Shown here piece by piece: positions 33,675-43,284 of a DNA stretch of 64,000 bases (the first letter of the stretch is position 1; each line of letters begins with the position of its first letter). Made by a program: the position numbers and the translations under genes. Under the pieces are notes generated by a model. The model was not told the origin of the DNA, made no database searches, and saw nothing but the letters and a program-made list of their open reading frames with translations. This DNA is from Flavobacterium johnsoniae (GTDB lineage: Bacteria; Bacteroidota; Bacteroidia; Flavobacteriales; Flavobacteriaceae), in contig NZ_MLFK01000007.1 in assembly GCF_001879205.1 (NCBI RefSeq), forward strand, positions 1 to 64,000, given 5' to 3'.

Positions 33675-36581
33675 ATGTTGACCCAATCTCATTTAGAGCA
33701 ATTAGCCGGCACGCTTGAAGGCACACTTTTATACGATGATCTTCATAAAACACTTTATTCGACAGATGCATCAGTGTACCGGATTCGGCCAAATGCGGTT
33801 GCTATTCCTAAAACGGTCGAAGATATCAGCAAATTGATAAAGTTTGCGGCACAGCATTCTATTTCGATTACGCCCAGAACAGCGGGAACTTCGCTCGCAG
33901 GGCAGGCAGTTGGCGACGGACTTGTGGTCGATGTTTCGAAGAATTTTACCAAAATTTTAGGTTATAATGCAGAGAAAAAAACGGTTACGGTTCAGCCTGG
34001 CGTTATTCGAGATGAACTGAATTTATTTTTAAAACCGCACGGCGTATTTTTCGCTCCCATTACATCAACTTCAAATCGCGCAATGATTGGCGGAATGGTG
34101 GGAAATAATTCATCTGGAACAACTTCAATTCGATATGGTGTTACTCGTGATAAAATTGTGGAGGTAAAAGCCGTTTTGAGCGATGGATCTGAGGTGGCTT
34201 TTGGAGAACTGACTTCGGCGGAATTTATCGAGAAAACCAAAGGCGATTCTTTAGAAAATAAAATATATAAAAGCGTTTACAATGAACTTTCAGTAAAAGC
34301 GGTTCAGGAAGAAATTATAAAAGAGTTCCCGAAACCGGAAATTCACAGGCGAAATACAGGTTACGCTGTTGATATTCTGCTGAGATCAGAATTATTTGGC
34401 GGGACAGAACCGACAATTAACTTCGGAAAATTACTTTGCGGAAGCGAAGGAACTTTAGCTTTTACAACCGAAATCACTTTAAAAGTTGATGATTTGCCGC
34501 CTGCGCATAATATTATGGTGGTGGCGCATTATCATACGATTCAGGAATCTTTGGAATCTGTTGTGGTGGCGATGAAACATCATTTGTACACTTGCGAAAT
34601 GATCGACGATACGATTTTAGATTGTACCAAAACAAATCGGGAACACATTAAAAACCGTTTCTTTTTGGTTGGAGAACCCAAAGCGATTATGTTGTTTGAA
34701 GTAGCTTCTCATACGCTGGAAGATGCCGAGAATCAGGCGAATGCCTTAATTGCCGATTTAGAAAAAAACAATTTTGGCTACTCACTCGTAAAAATTTATG
34801 GTCCTGATATTGACAAAGCCAACGAACTGAGAAAAGCAGGTCTTGGACTTTTAGGAAGTATTGTAGGCGACGATAAAGCAGCCGATTCTATTGAAGATAC
34901 AGCAGTTGAATTGAGCGATCTACCAGCTTATATTGCTGAGTTTTCGGCGATGATGCTGCGTCACGGACAAGAAGCAATTTATTACGCGCATGCGGGTGCA
35001 GGAGAATTACACTTGCGTCCGGTTTTGAATTTGAAAAAAACATCTGATCTAAAACTATTCAGGACAATTGCGACCGATGTAGCGCATTTGGTAAAAAAAT
35101 ACAGAGGTTCGCTAAGTGGTGAACACGGCGACGGAATTGTGCGCGGTGAGTTTATTCCGTTTATGATTGGCGAAAAGAATTACGAATTGCTCAAAAGAAT
35201 CAAATTAGCATTTGATCCGAATTCGGTTTTAAATATCGGGAAGATTGTCAATGCCTTGAAGATGGACGAAAACCATCGTGTGATTTCTGGAAGGATAGAG
35301 CCGGATATTAAAACGTTTCAGGATTTCTCAGACAGTTTGGGAATTTTACGTGCTGCCGAAAAATGTAACGGTTCCGGCGACTGCAGAAAACTGCCATCAG
35401 CAGGAGGAGCAATGTGTCCGAGTTATCGTGCAACACGAAACGAGAAGGAAACGACTCGTGCGAGAGCAAATGCGCTGCGTGAATATTTGACTTATTCTGA
35501 AAAAGAAAACAAATTTGACCAGAAAGAATTATACGAAGTTTTTGAGTTGTGTGTAAGTTGTAAAGCCTGTGCGAGTGAATGTCCAAGCAACGTGGATGTT
35601 GCGACTCTTAAAGCCGAATTTTTATACCAATATCAAAAAGCAAACGGATTCTCCACCCGAAGTAAAATTTTTGCCAATAACGCAAAACTGAATAAAATGG
35701 GAAGTATTTTTCCATCTCTTACCAATTTTATTTCGAATCAGGCATTGGTTAAAAAGTCAATGGGAATTGCGCCGGAAAGACAAGTACCGCTTTTGGCAAA
35801 AAAGACTTTCAGAAAGTGGTATGAAAACCATAAGCCTAAAAACACAGATTTCCCAAACGGACAATTGTATTTGTTTGTAGATGAATTTACAAATTATTAT
35901 GACGTCAATATAGGGATTGATGCTTTTGAATTATTGACAAAATTAGGTTATGAAGTTTTAATCGTAAATCACGAAGAAAGTGGCAGAACGTATTTATCTA
36001 AAGGATTTCTGGAAGAAGCCAAAAAGATTACAGATATTAATGTCAATATTTTTAAAGATTTAATTTCTTCGAATACACCATTAATCGGTATTGAACCTTC
36101 GGCGATTTTGACTTTTAGAGATGAATATTTACGATTGGCATCGGATAAAGAAAGTGCGGAGAGAATTTCGCAAAATGCTTTTACTATTGAAGAATTTTTC
36201 AAAAAAGAAATTGTAGACGGAAAAATAACTCCGGATTCATTTTCTGAAGAAACAAAGGAAATTAAAATTCACGGGCATTGTCATCAAAAGTCATTAAGTT
36301 CTGTCGAAGCCACTTTTGCCATGCTGAATCTTCCTAAAAATAATACGGTTACAATTTACAATTCGGGTTGCTGCGGTATGGCGGGTTCTTTTGGATACGA
36401 AAAAGAACATTATAAAGTAAGCATGCAGATGGGAGAGGATACTTTATTTCCAAAAGTACGCAACACTGCCGAAAATGTAAAAATTGCGGCAGCAGGAACC
36501 AGCTGCCGTCATCAAATTTATGATGGTACAAAACGCGAGGCGCAGCATCCGGTTAGTATTTTGAGGAATTGTTTGCGTTGA
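33675..36581 (+). CDS. FAD-binding and (Fe-S)-binding oxidoreductase (D-lactate/glycolate dehydrogenase type)
   Basis: 968 residues, a fusion. The N-terminal half (about 1-530) is an FAD-linked oxidase (PRTAGTSLAGQAVG, then GGMVGNNSSG and HAGAGELHLRP). The middle has two ferredoxin-type iron-sulfur motifs (C-x5-C with later CPSYRATRNE, and CVSCKACASECPSNV near residue 635). The C-terminal part has the cysteine-rich GlpC/CCG pattern (HGHCHQKSL and YNSGCCGMAGSF). Such proteins oxidise D-2-hydroxyacids and pass electrons to the quinone pool. The substrate is not determined. A TATATTTG box at 33621-33628 precedes it. Confidence 0.88.
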   Translation: MLTQSHLEQLAGTLEGTLLYDDLHKTLYSTDASVYRIRPNAVAIPKTVEDISKLIKFAAQHSISITPRTAGTSLAGQAVGDGLVVDVSKNFTKILGYNAEKKTVTVQPGVIRDELNLFLKPHGVFFAPITSTSNRAMIGGMVGNNSSGTTSIRYGVTRDKIVEVKAVLSDGSEVAFGELTSAEFIEKTKGDSLENKIYKSVYNELSVKAVQEEIIKEFPKPEIHRRNTGYAVDILLRSELFGGTEPTINFGKLLCGSEGTLAFTTEITLKVDDLPPAHNIMVVAHYHTIQESLESVVVAMKHHLYTCEMIDDTILDCTKTNREHIKNRFFLVGEPKAIMLFEVASHTLEDAENQANALIADLEKNNFGYSLVKIYGPDIDKANELRKAGLGLLGSIVGDDKAADSIEDTAVELSDLPAYIAEFSAMMLRHGQEAIYYAHAGAGELHLRPVLNLKKTSDLKLFRTIATDVAHLVKKYRGSLSGEHGDGIVRGEFIPFMIGEKNYELLKRIKLAFDPNSVLNIGKIVNALKMDENHRVISGRIEPDIKTFQDFSDSLGILRAAEKCNGSGDCRKLPSAGGAMCPSYRATRNEKETTRARANALREYLTYSEKENKFDQKELYEVFELCVSCKACASECPSNVDVATLKAEFLYQYQKANGFSTRSKIFANNAKLNKMGSIFPSLTNFISNQALVKKSMGIAPERQVPLLAKKTFRKWYENHKPKNTDFPNGQLYLFVDEFTNYYDVNIGIDAFELLTKLGYEVLIVNHEESGRTYLSKGFLEEAKKITDINVNIFKDLISSNTPLIGIEPSAILTFRDEYLRLASDKESAERISQNAFTIEEFFKKEIVDGKITPDSFSEETKEIKIHGHCHQKSLSSVEATFAMLNLPKNNTVTIYNSGCCGMAGSFGYEKEHYKVSMQMGEDTLFPKVRNTAENVKIAAAGTSCRHQIYDGTKREAQHPVSILRNCLR

Positions 36582-36998
36582 GAGATGGCACGCAGATGAC
36601 AAGGATTCACTTCGTGAAAACGCGGATAAACACGGATTTTTTTTGTTTTGTCTTAAGTTTAGCTCCAGATTATTAAGATTTAAATGATTTTGTTTCATGC
36701 AGGTTTACAGATTAAAGCAGATTTAATTAAGATTTTTATTAAATCATTCTGCGCCAATCAGCCTAAATTTTTTTAGATCTGCGTGAAATTGATATTAAAA
36801 TAATCTGTGCTAATCATTTTAATCAGTGGCAAAAAAAGAAACTCACGCTAACCAGTTAAATCCGTAGAACCCGTGGGCAAAAAAAGTCTCGTTAAAACAA
36901 AATCGTTTTATATATTTGAAATCAGGATAATTTTTGCATTATTTGCAAAATAAAACAAAAACGACTGAATTAAATTAATTTATAACAGTAAAAAATAT
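36582..36998. other. repeat-rich gap upstream of the amino-acid permease
   Basis: Holds degenerate flavobacterial words such as GCAGATTTAATTAAGATT, AATCTGTGCTAATC and CAGTGGCAAAAAAAG, similar to those near 28600, 39100 and 46750. A TATATTTG box lies at 36911-36918. No gene is seen. Confidence 0.55.
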
Positions 36999-38930
36999 AT
37001 GGCATTATCGAGTTTATTCCGTAAGAAAACAGTGCAGGATATTCTGAAGCAAGTTGCTCAGAATGAAACAGACGGTCATAATGCATTAGGGAAACATTTG
37101 ACTACAAGAGACTTAACTGCATTCGGAATAGCAGCTATTGTTGGAGCAGGAATTTTTAGTACAATTGGAAAAGCCAGTGCAGACGGAGGTCCGGCGGTTA
37201 TTTTCTTGTTCTTATTTACAGCTCTTGCGTGTAGTTTTGCTGCTTTTGCCTATGCTGAATTTGCGTCTATGGTTCCGGTTTCAGGAAGTGCTTATACCTA
37301 TTCGTATGTAGCTTTTGGGGAGCTGATTGCATGGATAATCGGTTGGGCTTTAATCATGGAATATGCCGTTGGAAATATAACGGTCGCGATATCGTGGAGC
37401 GATTATTTTACGGGACTGCTCCAGAGTGGCGGCATTCATCTCCCGCAATGGATTCAGATGGATTATTTAACCGCTTCAAACGGATTTAAAGATGCAGAAG
37501 CCTTAATGCGAGGCGGAAAATCATTCGAAAATTTAAGTACTGCTTTGCAGCAGGCACATACAGCCTGGACAACAGCGCCAACCATAGGATCGTTTCATTT
37601 TGTGACAGATTTACCGGCTTTATTTATCATTATTTTGATTACAGCTTTGGTTTACAGAGGAATGAAAGAATCTCGTAACGCCAGTAACTTAATGGTAGTT
37701 GTTAAACTTTGCGTAGTGCTTTTAGTAATTGCTGTTGGGGTATTTTATGTCGATACTGCAAATTGGGATCCGTTTGCTCCAAATGGAGTTGGAGGGGTTC
37801 TAAAAGGAGTTTCCGCAGTATTCTTTGCTTATATTGGTTTTGACGCCATTTCCACAACTGCAGAAGAATGTAAAAATCCGCAACGTGATTTACCACGAGG
37901 TATGATGTGGGCGATTATCATATGTACCATTCTATATATTGCTATTGCTTTGGTTTTAACCGGAATGGTAAAATATCACGAATTAAATGTGGGAGATCCT
38001 CTTGCGTTTGTTTTCGAAAAATTAGATTTAAAATGGATGTCGGGAATTATTGCGGTTAGTGCAGTAGTAGCAATGGCGAGCGTTTTGTTGGTTTTCCAAA
38101 TGGGACAGCCTCGTATCTGGATGAGTATGAGCCGTGATGGTTTATTGCCAAAGAAATTTTCTACCGTTCACCCGAAATATAAAACACCATCTTTTGCTAC
38201 AATCGTAACCGGTTTTGTGGTGGCAGTTCCTGCGTTGTTTCTAAACCTTACAATGGTAACCGATTTATGCAGTATAGGAACTTTATTTGCCTTTGTGCTG
38301 GTTTGTGCAGGGGTTTTAGTATTGCAAAACAAACCCGAAATTCCGAGGGGAAAATTCAAAACGCCATACGTCAATTCAAAATATATTTTACCGGTTTTAA
38401 TGATCGCCGGATTGTATTACGCTTTTGCTTTCAACAATAAAGCGACAATGGCTTTTATCAATAACGATCCTCAGATTTACGATGCGACGTCAATTGTAAC
38501 GTCTCTAGACAAATCAGAATCAGAGCAGGTTTTTAAATATTTAGAAAGTATCGAAGTAAATAATAAAACTGCCGAAACATCAGATTTAGAACATTTATTA
38601 GGACAATATCAGGACGACGAAGTAAAATATGCTGAAGTTGTCAAAGGTTTACCGATCAGCGATTCAGCAAAATATGAATCAGGTTTCAGTTTATTCAAAC
38701 ATAAAATACCAATGTGGATATTCTTATTTGTTTTAGTTGGATTAGCGGTTTGGGCTTTCAGAAAAAATCTATCGTTGATTCCGCTTTTAGGATTAATCTG
38801 CTGTCTTTACATGATGGCCGAATTAAGCGTATGGAACTGGATTTATTTTACAATTTGGTTATTAATAGGATTGTTTATCTACTTTACTTACAGTAGAAAA
38901 AACAGTAAACTAAATGTAGCCAAAGTTTAA
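36999..38930 (+). CDS. APC-family amino acid permease
   Basis: 643 residues with about twelve membrane segments. LTAFGIAAIVGAGIFSTIG (about 37-55) is the conserved first helix of cationic amino acid transporter (CAT) type APC proteins; SAVFFAYIGFDAISTTAEE is another family block. It would import amino acids at the inner membrane. Two insertions stand out: about 145-205 after the fourth helix and about 490-570 between late helices, the latter hydrophilic and helical. A standard member is about 470 residues. It is monocistronic, with a strong terminator after it. Confidence 0.85.
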   Translation: MALSSLFRKKTVQDILKQVAQNETDGHNALGKHLTTRDLTAFGIAAIVGAGIFSTIGKASADGGPAVIFLFLFTALACSFAAFAYAEFASMVPVSGSAYTYSYVAFGELIAWIIGWALIMEYAVGNITVAISWSDYFTGLLQSGGIHLPQWIQMDYLTASNGFKDAEALMRGGKSFENLSTALQQAHTAWTTAPTIGSFHFVTDLPALFIIILITALVYRGMKESRNASNLMVVVKLCVVLLVIAVGVFYVDTANWDPFAPNGVGGVLKGVSAVFFAYIGFDAISTTAEECKNPQRDLPRGMMWAIIICTILYIAIALVLTGMVKYHELNVGDPLAFVFEKLDLKWMSGIIAVSAVVAMASVLLVFQMGQPRIWMSMSRDGLLPKKFSTVHPKYKTPSFATIVTGFVVAVPALFLNLTMVTDLCSIGTLFAFVLVCAGVLVLQNKPEIPRGKFKTPYVNSKYILPVLMIAGLYYAFAFNNKATMAFINNDPQIYDATSIVTSLDKSESEQVFKYLESIEVNNKTAETSDLEHLLGQYQDDEVKYAEVVKGLPISDSAKYESGFSLFKHKIPMWIFLFVLVGLAVWAFRKNLSLIPLLGLICCLYMMAELSVWNWIYFTIWLLIGLFIYFTYSRKNSKLNVAKV

Positions 38931-38952
38931 ATTAGAAATAAAAAGTAATACA

Positions 38953-38984
38953 AAAGCCGTTCTGAGATGGATCAGAACGGCTTT
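38953..38984 (+). terminator. terminator of the amino-acid permease gene
   Basis: AAAGCCGTTCTGA (38953-38965) and TCAGAACGGCTTT (38972-38984) form a perfect 13-bp stem followed by a T run. It begins about 20 bases after the stop codon. Confidence 0.92.
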
Positions 38985-39324
38985 TTTTCTGTAAAAAAAA
39001 TCCGCGTAGAGAATATCTCCAGCGGATTTAAACAAACTAATAAAAAATCGTGCAAATTTATTTATAAAGAAGTGTTTGCTTTTATAGCGATCCATTTTTC
39101 TCGCGCAGATCCTGCAGATTTAGCAGATTCTGTTTTATAGAATTCCATAATAAATCGGCATAATCCGCCAAATCTGCGTGAGAAAAGCGTAATGAATTTC
39201 TGCAAAATAAACCATTCCTCCGGATCTTTATAAAAGTTCCATTGGAACGATTTATATTTTAGGAACAGGTTTTAATCCAAATCAAAAAACAATCTATGTA
39301 AATCTGTTAATCCTGTAAAATTCT
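38985..39324. other. gap with inverted AGATC/CTGC words, no gene seen
   Basis: Contains degenerate inverted words (TCTCGCGCAGAT near 39095 and ATCTGCGTGAGA near 39170) of the kind found in several other gaps. It separates two convergent genes. No gene is seen. Confidence 0.5.
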
Positions 39325-40539
39325 TTAGCTTGATAATTTTAAAATTCCAAGTTCTACCATGCAGGCTTTCATCATCTCATAAGTACGCTCAATATCATTA
39401 TCCAAACCAATCGAAAAACGAATCAGGCCATCGGTTAATCCCATTTCTTTTTGCTCTTCCAACGGAATTTCGCTCGAAGTAGAAGTTCCCGGTGCACTGA
39501 ATAATGTCTTGTAAAATCCTAAACTCACCGCCAGATAACCTAAATTTCTGGCTTGCATTAGTTCCATTAATTCATTGGCTTTTGCCAAAGTTCCAACATC
39601 AATCGTTAGCATTCCCCCGAAACCATATTCCGGATTAATCATCGTTTTGTACAATTCATGACTCGGATGACTTTTTAAGCCCGGATAAACCGTTTTTAAA
39701 CCGTCTTTTGCAAATTGATCAGCCAGAAAATGTGCGTTATGACTGTGTTGTTTAATTCGGATATGAAGTGTCCGAAGATTTTTCATTACAGAAGCCGAAC
39801 GTAAACTATCCATCGTTGGTCCCAACAGCATACTCGCACCCGAATTTACATTTTTCAGCGAATTGATAAATTCTTTAGAGGCACAAGTTACGCCCCCAAC
39901 CGTATCACTGCTGCCGTTAATGTACTTTGTCAAACTATGAATCACAATATCGGCACCCAGTTTTGCAGGAGAAACCGATAAAGGCGAAAACGTATTATCG
40001 ACCACTAATTTCAGGTTATGTTTTTTAGCGATTTTTGCCAAACCTGCAATATCGGCAACTTCCAGTAAAGGATTACTTACTGTTTCGCAATACAAAACTT
40101 TCGTTTTTGGTGTAATTGCCGCTTCTACAACATCTAGTTTTGTAATGTCTACAAAGCTCGTTTCGATTCCAAATCGCGGTGTAAAATTCTTCAAAAAAGC
40201 ATAAGTTCCGCCATAAATAGTTCGGCTCGAAACAATATGATCTCCCGCACCGCAAAGTTGCAATAGAGTAGGCGTAATTGCACCCATTCCCGAAGCTGAA
40301 ACATTCGCCGTTTCTGTTCCTTCCATTGCTGCCAAAGCCTGATCCAAATACAAATTACTTGGCGACGAATGGCGCGAATACAAATAACAGCCTTCCATAT
40401 TGCCTTCAAAAGTATCAAACATAGTTTTGGCCGAAAGAAAAGTATATGTAGAAGAATCAGAAATCGATGGATTTACGCCTCCAAATTCACCAAAGTACTG
40501 CAGATCCTGAATTTTATCTGCTGGGTTAAAGTTTTTCAT
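39325..40539 (-). CDS. PLP-dependent trans-sulfuration enzyme (methionine gamma-lyase / cystathionine gamma-synthase type)
   Basis: 404 residues from the ATG at 40539; an ATG at 40566 is less likely because a hairpin covers it. It is a Cys/Met-metabolism fold-type I PLP enzyme: SRHSSPSNLYLDQALAAMEG near the start, VVDNTFSPL, and SLTKYINGSSDTVGG with the Schiff-base lysine. It may cleave methionine to methanethiol, 2-oxobutyrate and ammonia, but cystathionine-type activity cannot be excluded. A divergent Lrp/AsnC regulator follows at 40972, which fits amino-acid-controlled expression. Confidence 0.82.
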   Translation of the reverse strand: MKNFNPADKIQDLQYFGEFGGVNPSISDSSTYTFLSAKTMFDTFEGNMEGCYLYSRHSSPSNLYLDQALAAMEGTETANVSASGMGAITPTLLQLCGAGDHIVSSRTIYGGTYAFLKNFTPRFGIETSFVDITKLDVVEAAITPKTKVLYCETVSNPLLEVADIAGLAKIAKKHNLKLVVDNTFSPLSVSPAKLGADIVIHSLTKYINGSSDTVGGVTCASKEFINSLKNVNSGASMLLGPTMDSLRSASVMKNLRTLHIRIKQHSHNAHFLADQFAKDGLKTVYPGLKSHPSHELYKTMINPEYGFGGMLTIDVGTLAKANELMELMQARNLGYLAVSLGFYKTLFSAPGTSTSSEIPLEEQKEMGLTDGLIRFSIGLDNDIERTYEMMKACMVELGILKLSS

Positions 40540-40559
40540 ATAGTTAGTTTTTGTTTCAG

Positions 40560-40605
40560 GTTTCATGTTTCAAGTTCCAACAACCTGAAACTTGAAACAT
40601 GAAAC
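40560..40605. repeat. 17-bp inverted repeat next to the start of the lyase gene
   Basis: GTTTCATGTTTCAAGTT (40560-40576) and AACTTGAAACATGAAAC (40589-40605) are perfect inverted copies with a 12-base loop. They end about 20 bases before the ATG at 40539, so in the mRNA a stable hairpin would sit in the leader. It could affect translation, or be one more dispersed intergenic repeat. Confidence 0.8.
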
Positions 40606-40971
40606 ATTTTTTTTAGGAGCTATTTCCAGCTTTCCGTTTCAAGTCCTCATAAAAAAAGCAAGTTTCTAATGTTCTAAAAAGAGCTTCTCTCGAAGCCTCG
40701 GGATTCGCTTTTTTAAAACAAGAAACTTTTGCCTTTTTTACTCCGGGCTTTCCACTTCAATCTGGGCTAGGGCTCTCGTTTCCAAAAGAAATTCTATTCA
40801 AAATAAAGTTTAATTAGAAAATTAATCAATCATAAACTGAATAATTAGATTTTAAAACTATAAAAACGAATTTGTTATGATTTTTAATCTAAATTTGATA
40901 TAGAAAGTATAATTCTATAGATTTTCTTTCTTTTTACAACAAACAATAAACCATCAACAACAAACAGCAAT
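40606..40971. other. gap between lyase and Lrp genes, holding a GC-richer repeat element
   Basis: Contains the element at 40615-40777 (separate entry). From about 40780 to 40971 it is AT-rich and holds the promoter space of the Lrp/AsnC gene. No protein-coding gene is seen. Confidence 0.6.
40615..40777 (-). ncRNA. dispersed flavobacterial element, possible Flavo-1-type structured RNA
   Basis: Read on the minus strand, a block of GC-richer sequence starts GAGAGCCCTAGCCC, then TTGAAGTGGAAAGCCCGG, and ends CTTGAAACGGAAAGCTGG and AAATAGCTCCT. Between them GCAAGTTTCT and AGAAACTTTTGC can pair, enclosing complementary TTTTTTAAAA words. The half-motif TTGAAxxGGAAAGC occurs twice. I recall this type of block as common between Flavobacterium genes, and Flavo-1 is a known Bacteroidota RNA motif; the identity is a guess. 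Confidence 0.4.
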
Positions 40972-41430
40972 ATGATTCTCGACGAAACCGATAAAAAACT
41001 CTTGGTTTTATTACAAACCGACAGTAAAAAAACAACCAAAGAATTATCCCTAAAGCTCAATCTTTCGGTAACTGCGGTTTATGAAAGAATCAAAAAACTA
41101 GAGCGCGAAGGCATTATAAAAAACTATGCGGCTTTAGTAGATAAATCCAAAATCGAAAAAGGTTTTGTAGTTTTTTGTCATTTAAAATTAATTCAGCATA
41201 CCAAAGAATTCCTAACCAAATTTGAAAGCGAAGTCATCAAGCTCAACGAAGTTTTAGAATGTCATCATGTAAGTGGTGATTACGATTACATCCTGAAAGT
41301 TTTAGTAAAAGATATGGAAGCTTACAGAGAATTTTTGGTTACCAAACTAACTTCATTACAACACATTGGCAGTACGCAAAGTATGTTTATGATTAGTGAG
41401 GTGAAGAATTCGACAGTGATTTCTTTTTAA
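40972..41430 (+). CDS. Lrp/AsnC family transcriptional regulator
   Basis: 152 residues. The N-terminal helix-turn-helix (about 1-60: DETDKKLLVLLQTDSKKTTK, then LSVTAVYERIKKLEREGIIK) and the C-terminal RAM/AsnC ligand domain (about 65-150: CHHVSGDYDYILKV) are complete. It senses small molecules, often amino acids, as an oligomer. It is divergent from the methionine-lyase-type gene across about 430 bases, so that gene is its probable target. Confidence 0.9.
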   Translation: MILDETDKKLLVLLQTDSKKTTKELSLKLNLSVTAVYERIKKLEREGIIKNYAALVDKSKIEKGFVVFCHLKLIQHTKEFLTKFESEVIKLNEVLECHHVSGDYDYILKVLVKDMEAYREFLVTKLTSLQHIGSTQSMFMISEVKNSTVISF

Positions 41431-41824
41431 GATGCTGAGGTTCTGAGTTGCTGAGGTTCTAAGATTTAGGTTCAGAGGTTCAGAGAGACAAAGGTTCAAA
41501 GGTTTTTAGGATAATCTTGCAAAGACGCAGAGTCGCAAAGTTTTTTGAGTTGCCTCCTGCTTTAGCTGGACGCTATTCAATCATTATAATAAATTTTTTA
41601 AAAAAAACTTTGCGACTCTGCGACTCTGCGAGATTAAAAAACAAAAAAACTTTGCGTCCCGAGGCTTCTTGATTGCGTAAAATCTTAGCGAACTTTGCGG
41701 TAAAATTTTCAATCTAAATAAAAAATCTCTTTCCCAAAATTTCACACAAAAAACATTGAAATTTAAGTCTTAAACAGAACTTTATTGCTTAATTTTGTAA
41801 CCGCTAAAATAAAAACAAAATACT
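41431..41824. other. repeat-rich gap upstream of lipoamide dehydrogenase
   Basis: Begins with degenerate TTCTGAGGTTCTAAGA-type words. It holds a 19-bp inverted repeat at 41529/41602 and TTGCGACTCTGCG words. A TAATTTTG box at 41790-41797 precedes the next gene by about 28 bases. No gene is seen. Confidence 0.6.
41529..41620. repeat. 19-bp inverted repeat
   Basis: CAGAGTCGCAAAGTTTTTT (41529-41547) and AAAAAACTTTGCGACTCTG (41602-41620) are perfect inverted copies, with about 54 bases between. A further TGCGACTCTG copy follows directly. It lies between two genes on the same strand. Confidence 0.8.
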
Positions 41825-43228
41825 ATGAGTTCATTTGACGTAGTCATTATAGGTTCAGGTCCTGGCGGATATGTATCAGCAATTCGTTGCGCACAATTAG
41901 GTTTCAAAACTGCAATTGTAGAAAAATATAATTCATTAGGCGGAACTTGCCTTAACGTAGGTTGTATTCCTTCAAAAGCATTACTTTCTTCTTCTCACCA
42001 TTATGCTGAAATTGCTCATTTTGCAGATCACGGAATTGAAGTTTCCGGAGATGTAAAAATCAATTTAGAGAAAAAGATCGCGCGCAAACAAGCAGTTGTA
42101 GATCAAACCGTAGGTGGAATCAACTACTTAATGGATAAAAATAAAATTACTGTTTTCAATGGTTTAGGTTCTTTCGTAGATGCAACACACATTGCAGTTG
42201 CAAAAGCTGATGGCACATCTGAAACTATCGAAGCAAAATATACTGTAATTGCTACAGGTTCAAAACCTTCTTCTTTGCCATTCATCAAAATTGATAAAGA
42301 AAGAATTATTACTTCTACTGAAGCTTTAGAATTAAAAGAAGTTCCAAAACACTTGGTAATTATTGGTGGAGGAGTTATCGGAATCGAGCTTGGACAAGTT
42401 TACCTTCGTTTAGGAGCTCAGGTTTCTGTAGTAGAATTCATGGACAGAATTATTCCGGGAATGGACGGTTCTCTTTCTAAAGAATTGACTAAAGTATTGA
42501 AAAAACAAGGAATGAAATTCTACGTTTCTCATAAAGTAAAATCAGTAGAAAGAAACGGCGACGCTGTGGTTGTTCAGGCTGAAAATGCTAAAGGAGAAAC
42601 AATTACGCTTGAAGGAGATTACTCATTAGTTTCTGTTGGTCGTCGTCCTTACACAGACGGATTAAACGCTGACAAAGCAGGAGTTAAAATTTCAGACAGA
42701 GGACAAGTTGAAGTAAACGATCATTTACAAACTAATGTTCCAAATATTTATGCAATTGGCGATGTTGTTCGTGGAGCAATGTTAGCACACAAAGCTGAGG
42801 AAGAAGGAACTATGGTTGCTGAAATCTTAGCAGGTCAAAAACCGCATATCGATTATAACTTAATTCCTGGTGTAGTTTATACTTGGCCGGAAGTTGCCGC
42901 AGTTGGTCAAACTGAAGAGCAATTGAAAGCTGCAGGAGTTGCTTACAAATCTGGAAGTTTCCCTTTCAAAGCGTTAGGACGTGCAAGAGCAAGTGCTGAC
43001 TTAGACGGATTCGTAAAAATCCTTGCTGACGAAAAAACAGATGAGGTTTTAGGTGTTCACATGATTGGTGCCCGTACAGCCGATTTAATTGCTGAAGCGG
43101 TTACTGCAATGGAATTTAAAGCTTCTGCTGAAGATATTTCAAGAATGAGCCATGCACATCCAACTTTCGCGGAAGCGGTAAAAGAAGCAGCATTAGCAGC
43201 TACTGAAAACAGAGCGATACACGTATAA
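41825..43228 (+). CDS. lpdA: dihydrolipoyl dehydrogenase
   Basis: 467 residues. FAD-binding GSGPGGYVSA (about 10-19), the redox disulfide GGTCLNVGCIPSK, NAD-binding IGGGVIGIELG, and the C-terminal HAHPTFAEAVKEA with the active His are all present. It reoxidises lipoamide in the pyruvate, 2-oxoglutarate or branched-chain dehydrogenase complexes, or in the glycine cleavage system. No E1/E2 gene is adjacent, so it is a stand-alone copy. A strong terminator follows. Confidence 0.95.
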   Translation: MSSFDVVIIGSGPGGYVSAIRCAQLGFKTAIVEKYNSLGGTCLNVGCIPSKALLSSSHHYAEIAHFADHGIEVSGDVKINLEKKIARKQAVVDQTVGGINYLMDKNKITVFNGLGSFVDATHIAVAKADGTSETIEAKYTVIATGSKPSSLPFIKIDKERIITSTEALELKEVPKHLVIIGGGVIGIELGQVYLRLGAQVSVVEFMDRIIPGMDGSLSKELTKVLKKQGMKFYVSHKVKSVERNGDAVVVQAENAKGETITLEGDYSLVSVGRRPYTDGLNADKAGVKISDRGQVEVNDHLQTNVPNIYAIGDVVRGAMLAHKAEEEGTMVAEILAGQKPHIDYNLIPGVVYTWPEVAAVGQTEEQLKAAGVAYKSGSFPFKALGRARASADLDGFVKILADEKTDEVLGVHMIGARTADLIAEAVTAMEFKASAEDISRMSHAHPTFAEAVKEAALAATENRAIHV

Positions 43229-43253
43229 TAATTACGTTAAATTATATTTTTAG

Positions 43254-43280
43254 ACCCGTCAGGAATTATTTCTGACGGGT
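43254..43280 (+). terminator. terminator of lpdA
   Basis: ACCCGTCAGGAA and TTCTGACGGGT form a stem followed by seven T. It begins about 25 bases after the stop codon and may also serve the convergent gene that ends at 43285. Confidence 0.88.
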
Positions 43281-43284
43281 TTTT

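Noticed and set aside
40540..40971. SAM riboswitch upstream of the methionine-lyase-type gene
   Set aside because: The SAM-I core words were not seen; the block resembles a dispersed flavobacterial element instead.
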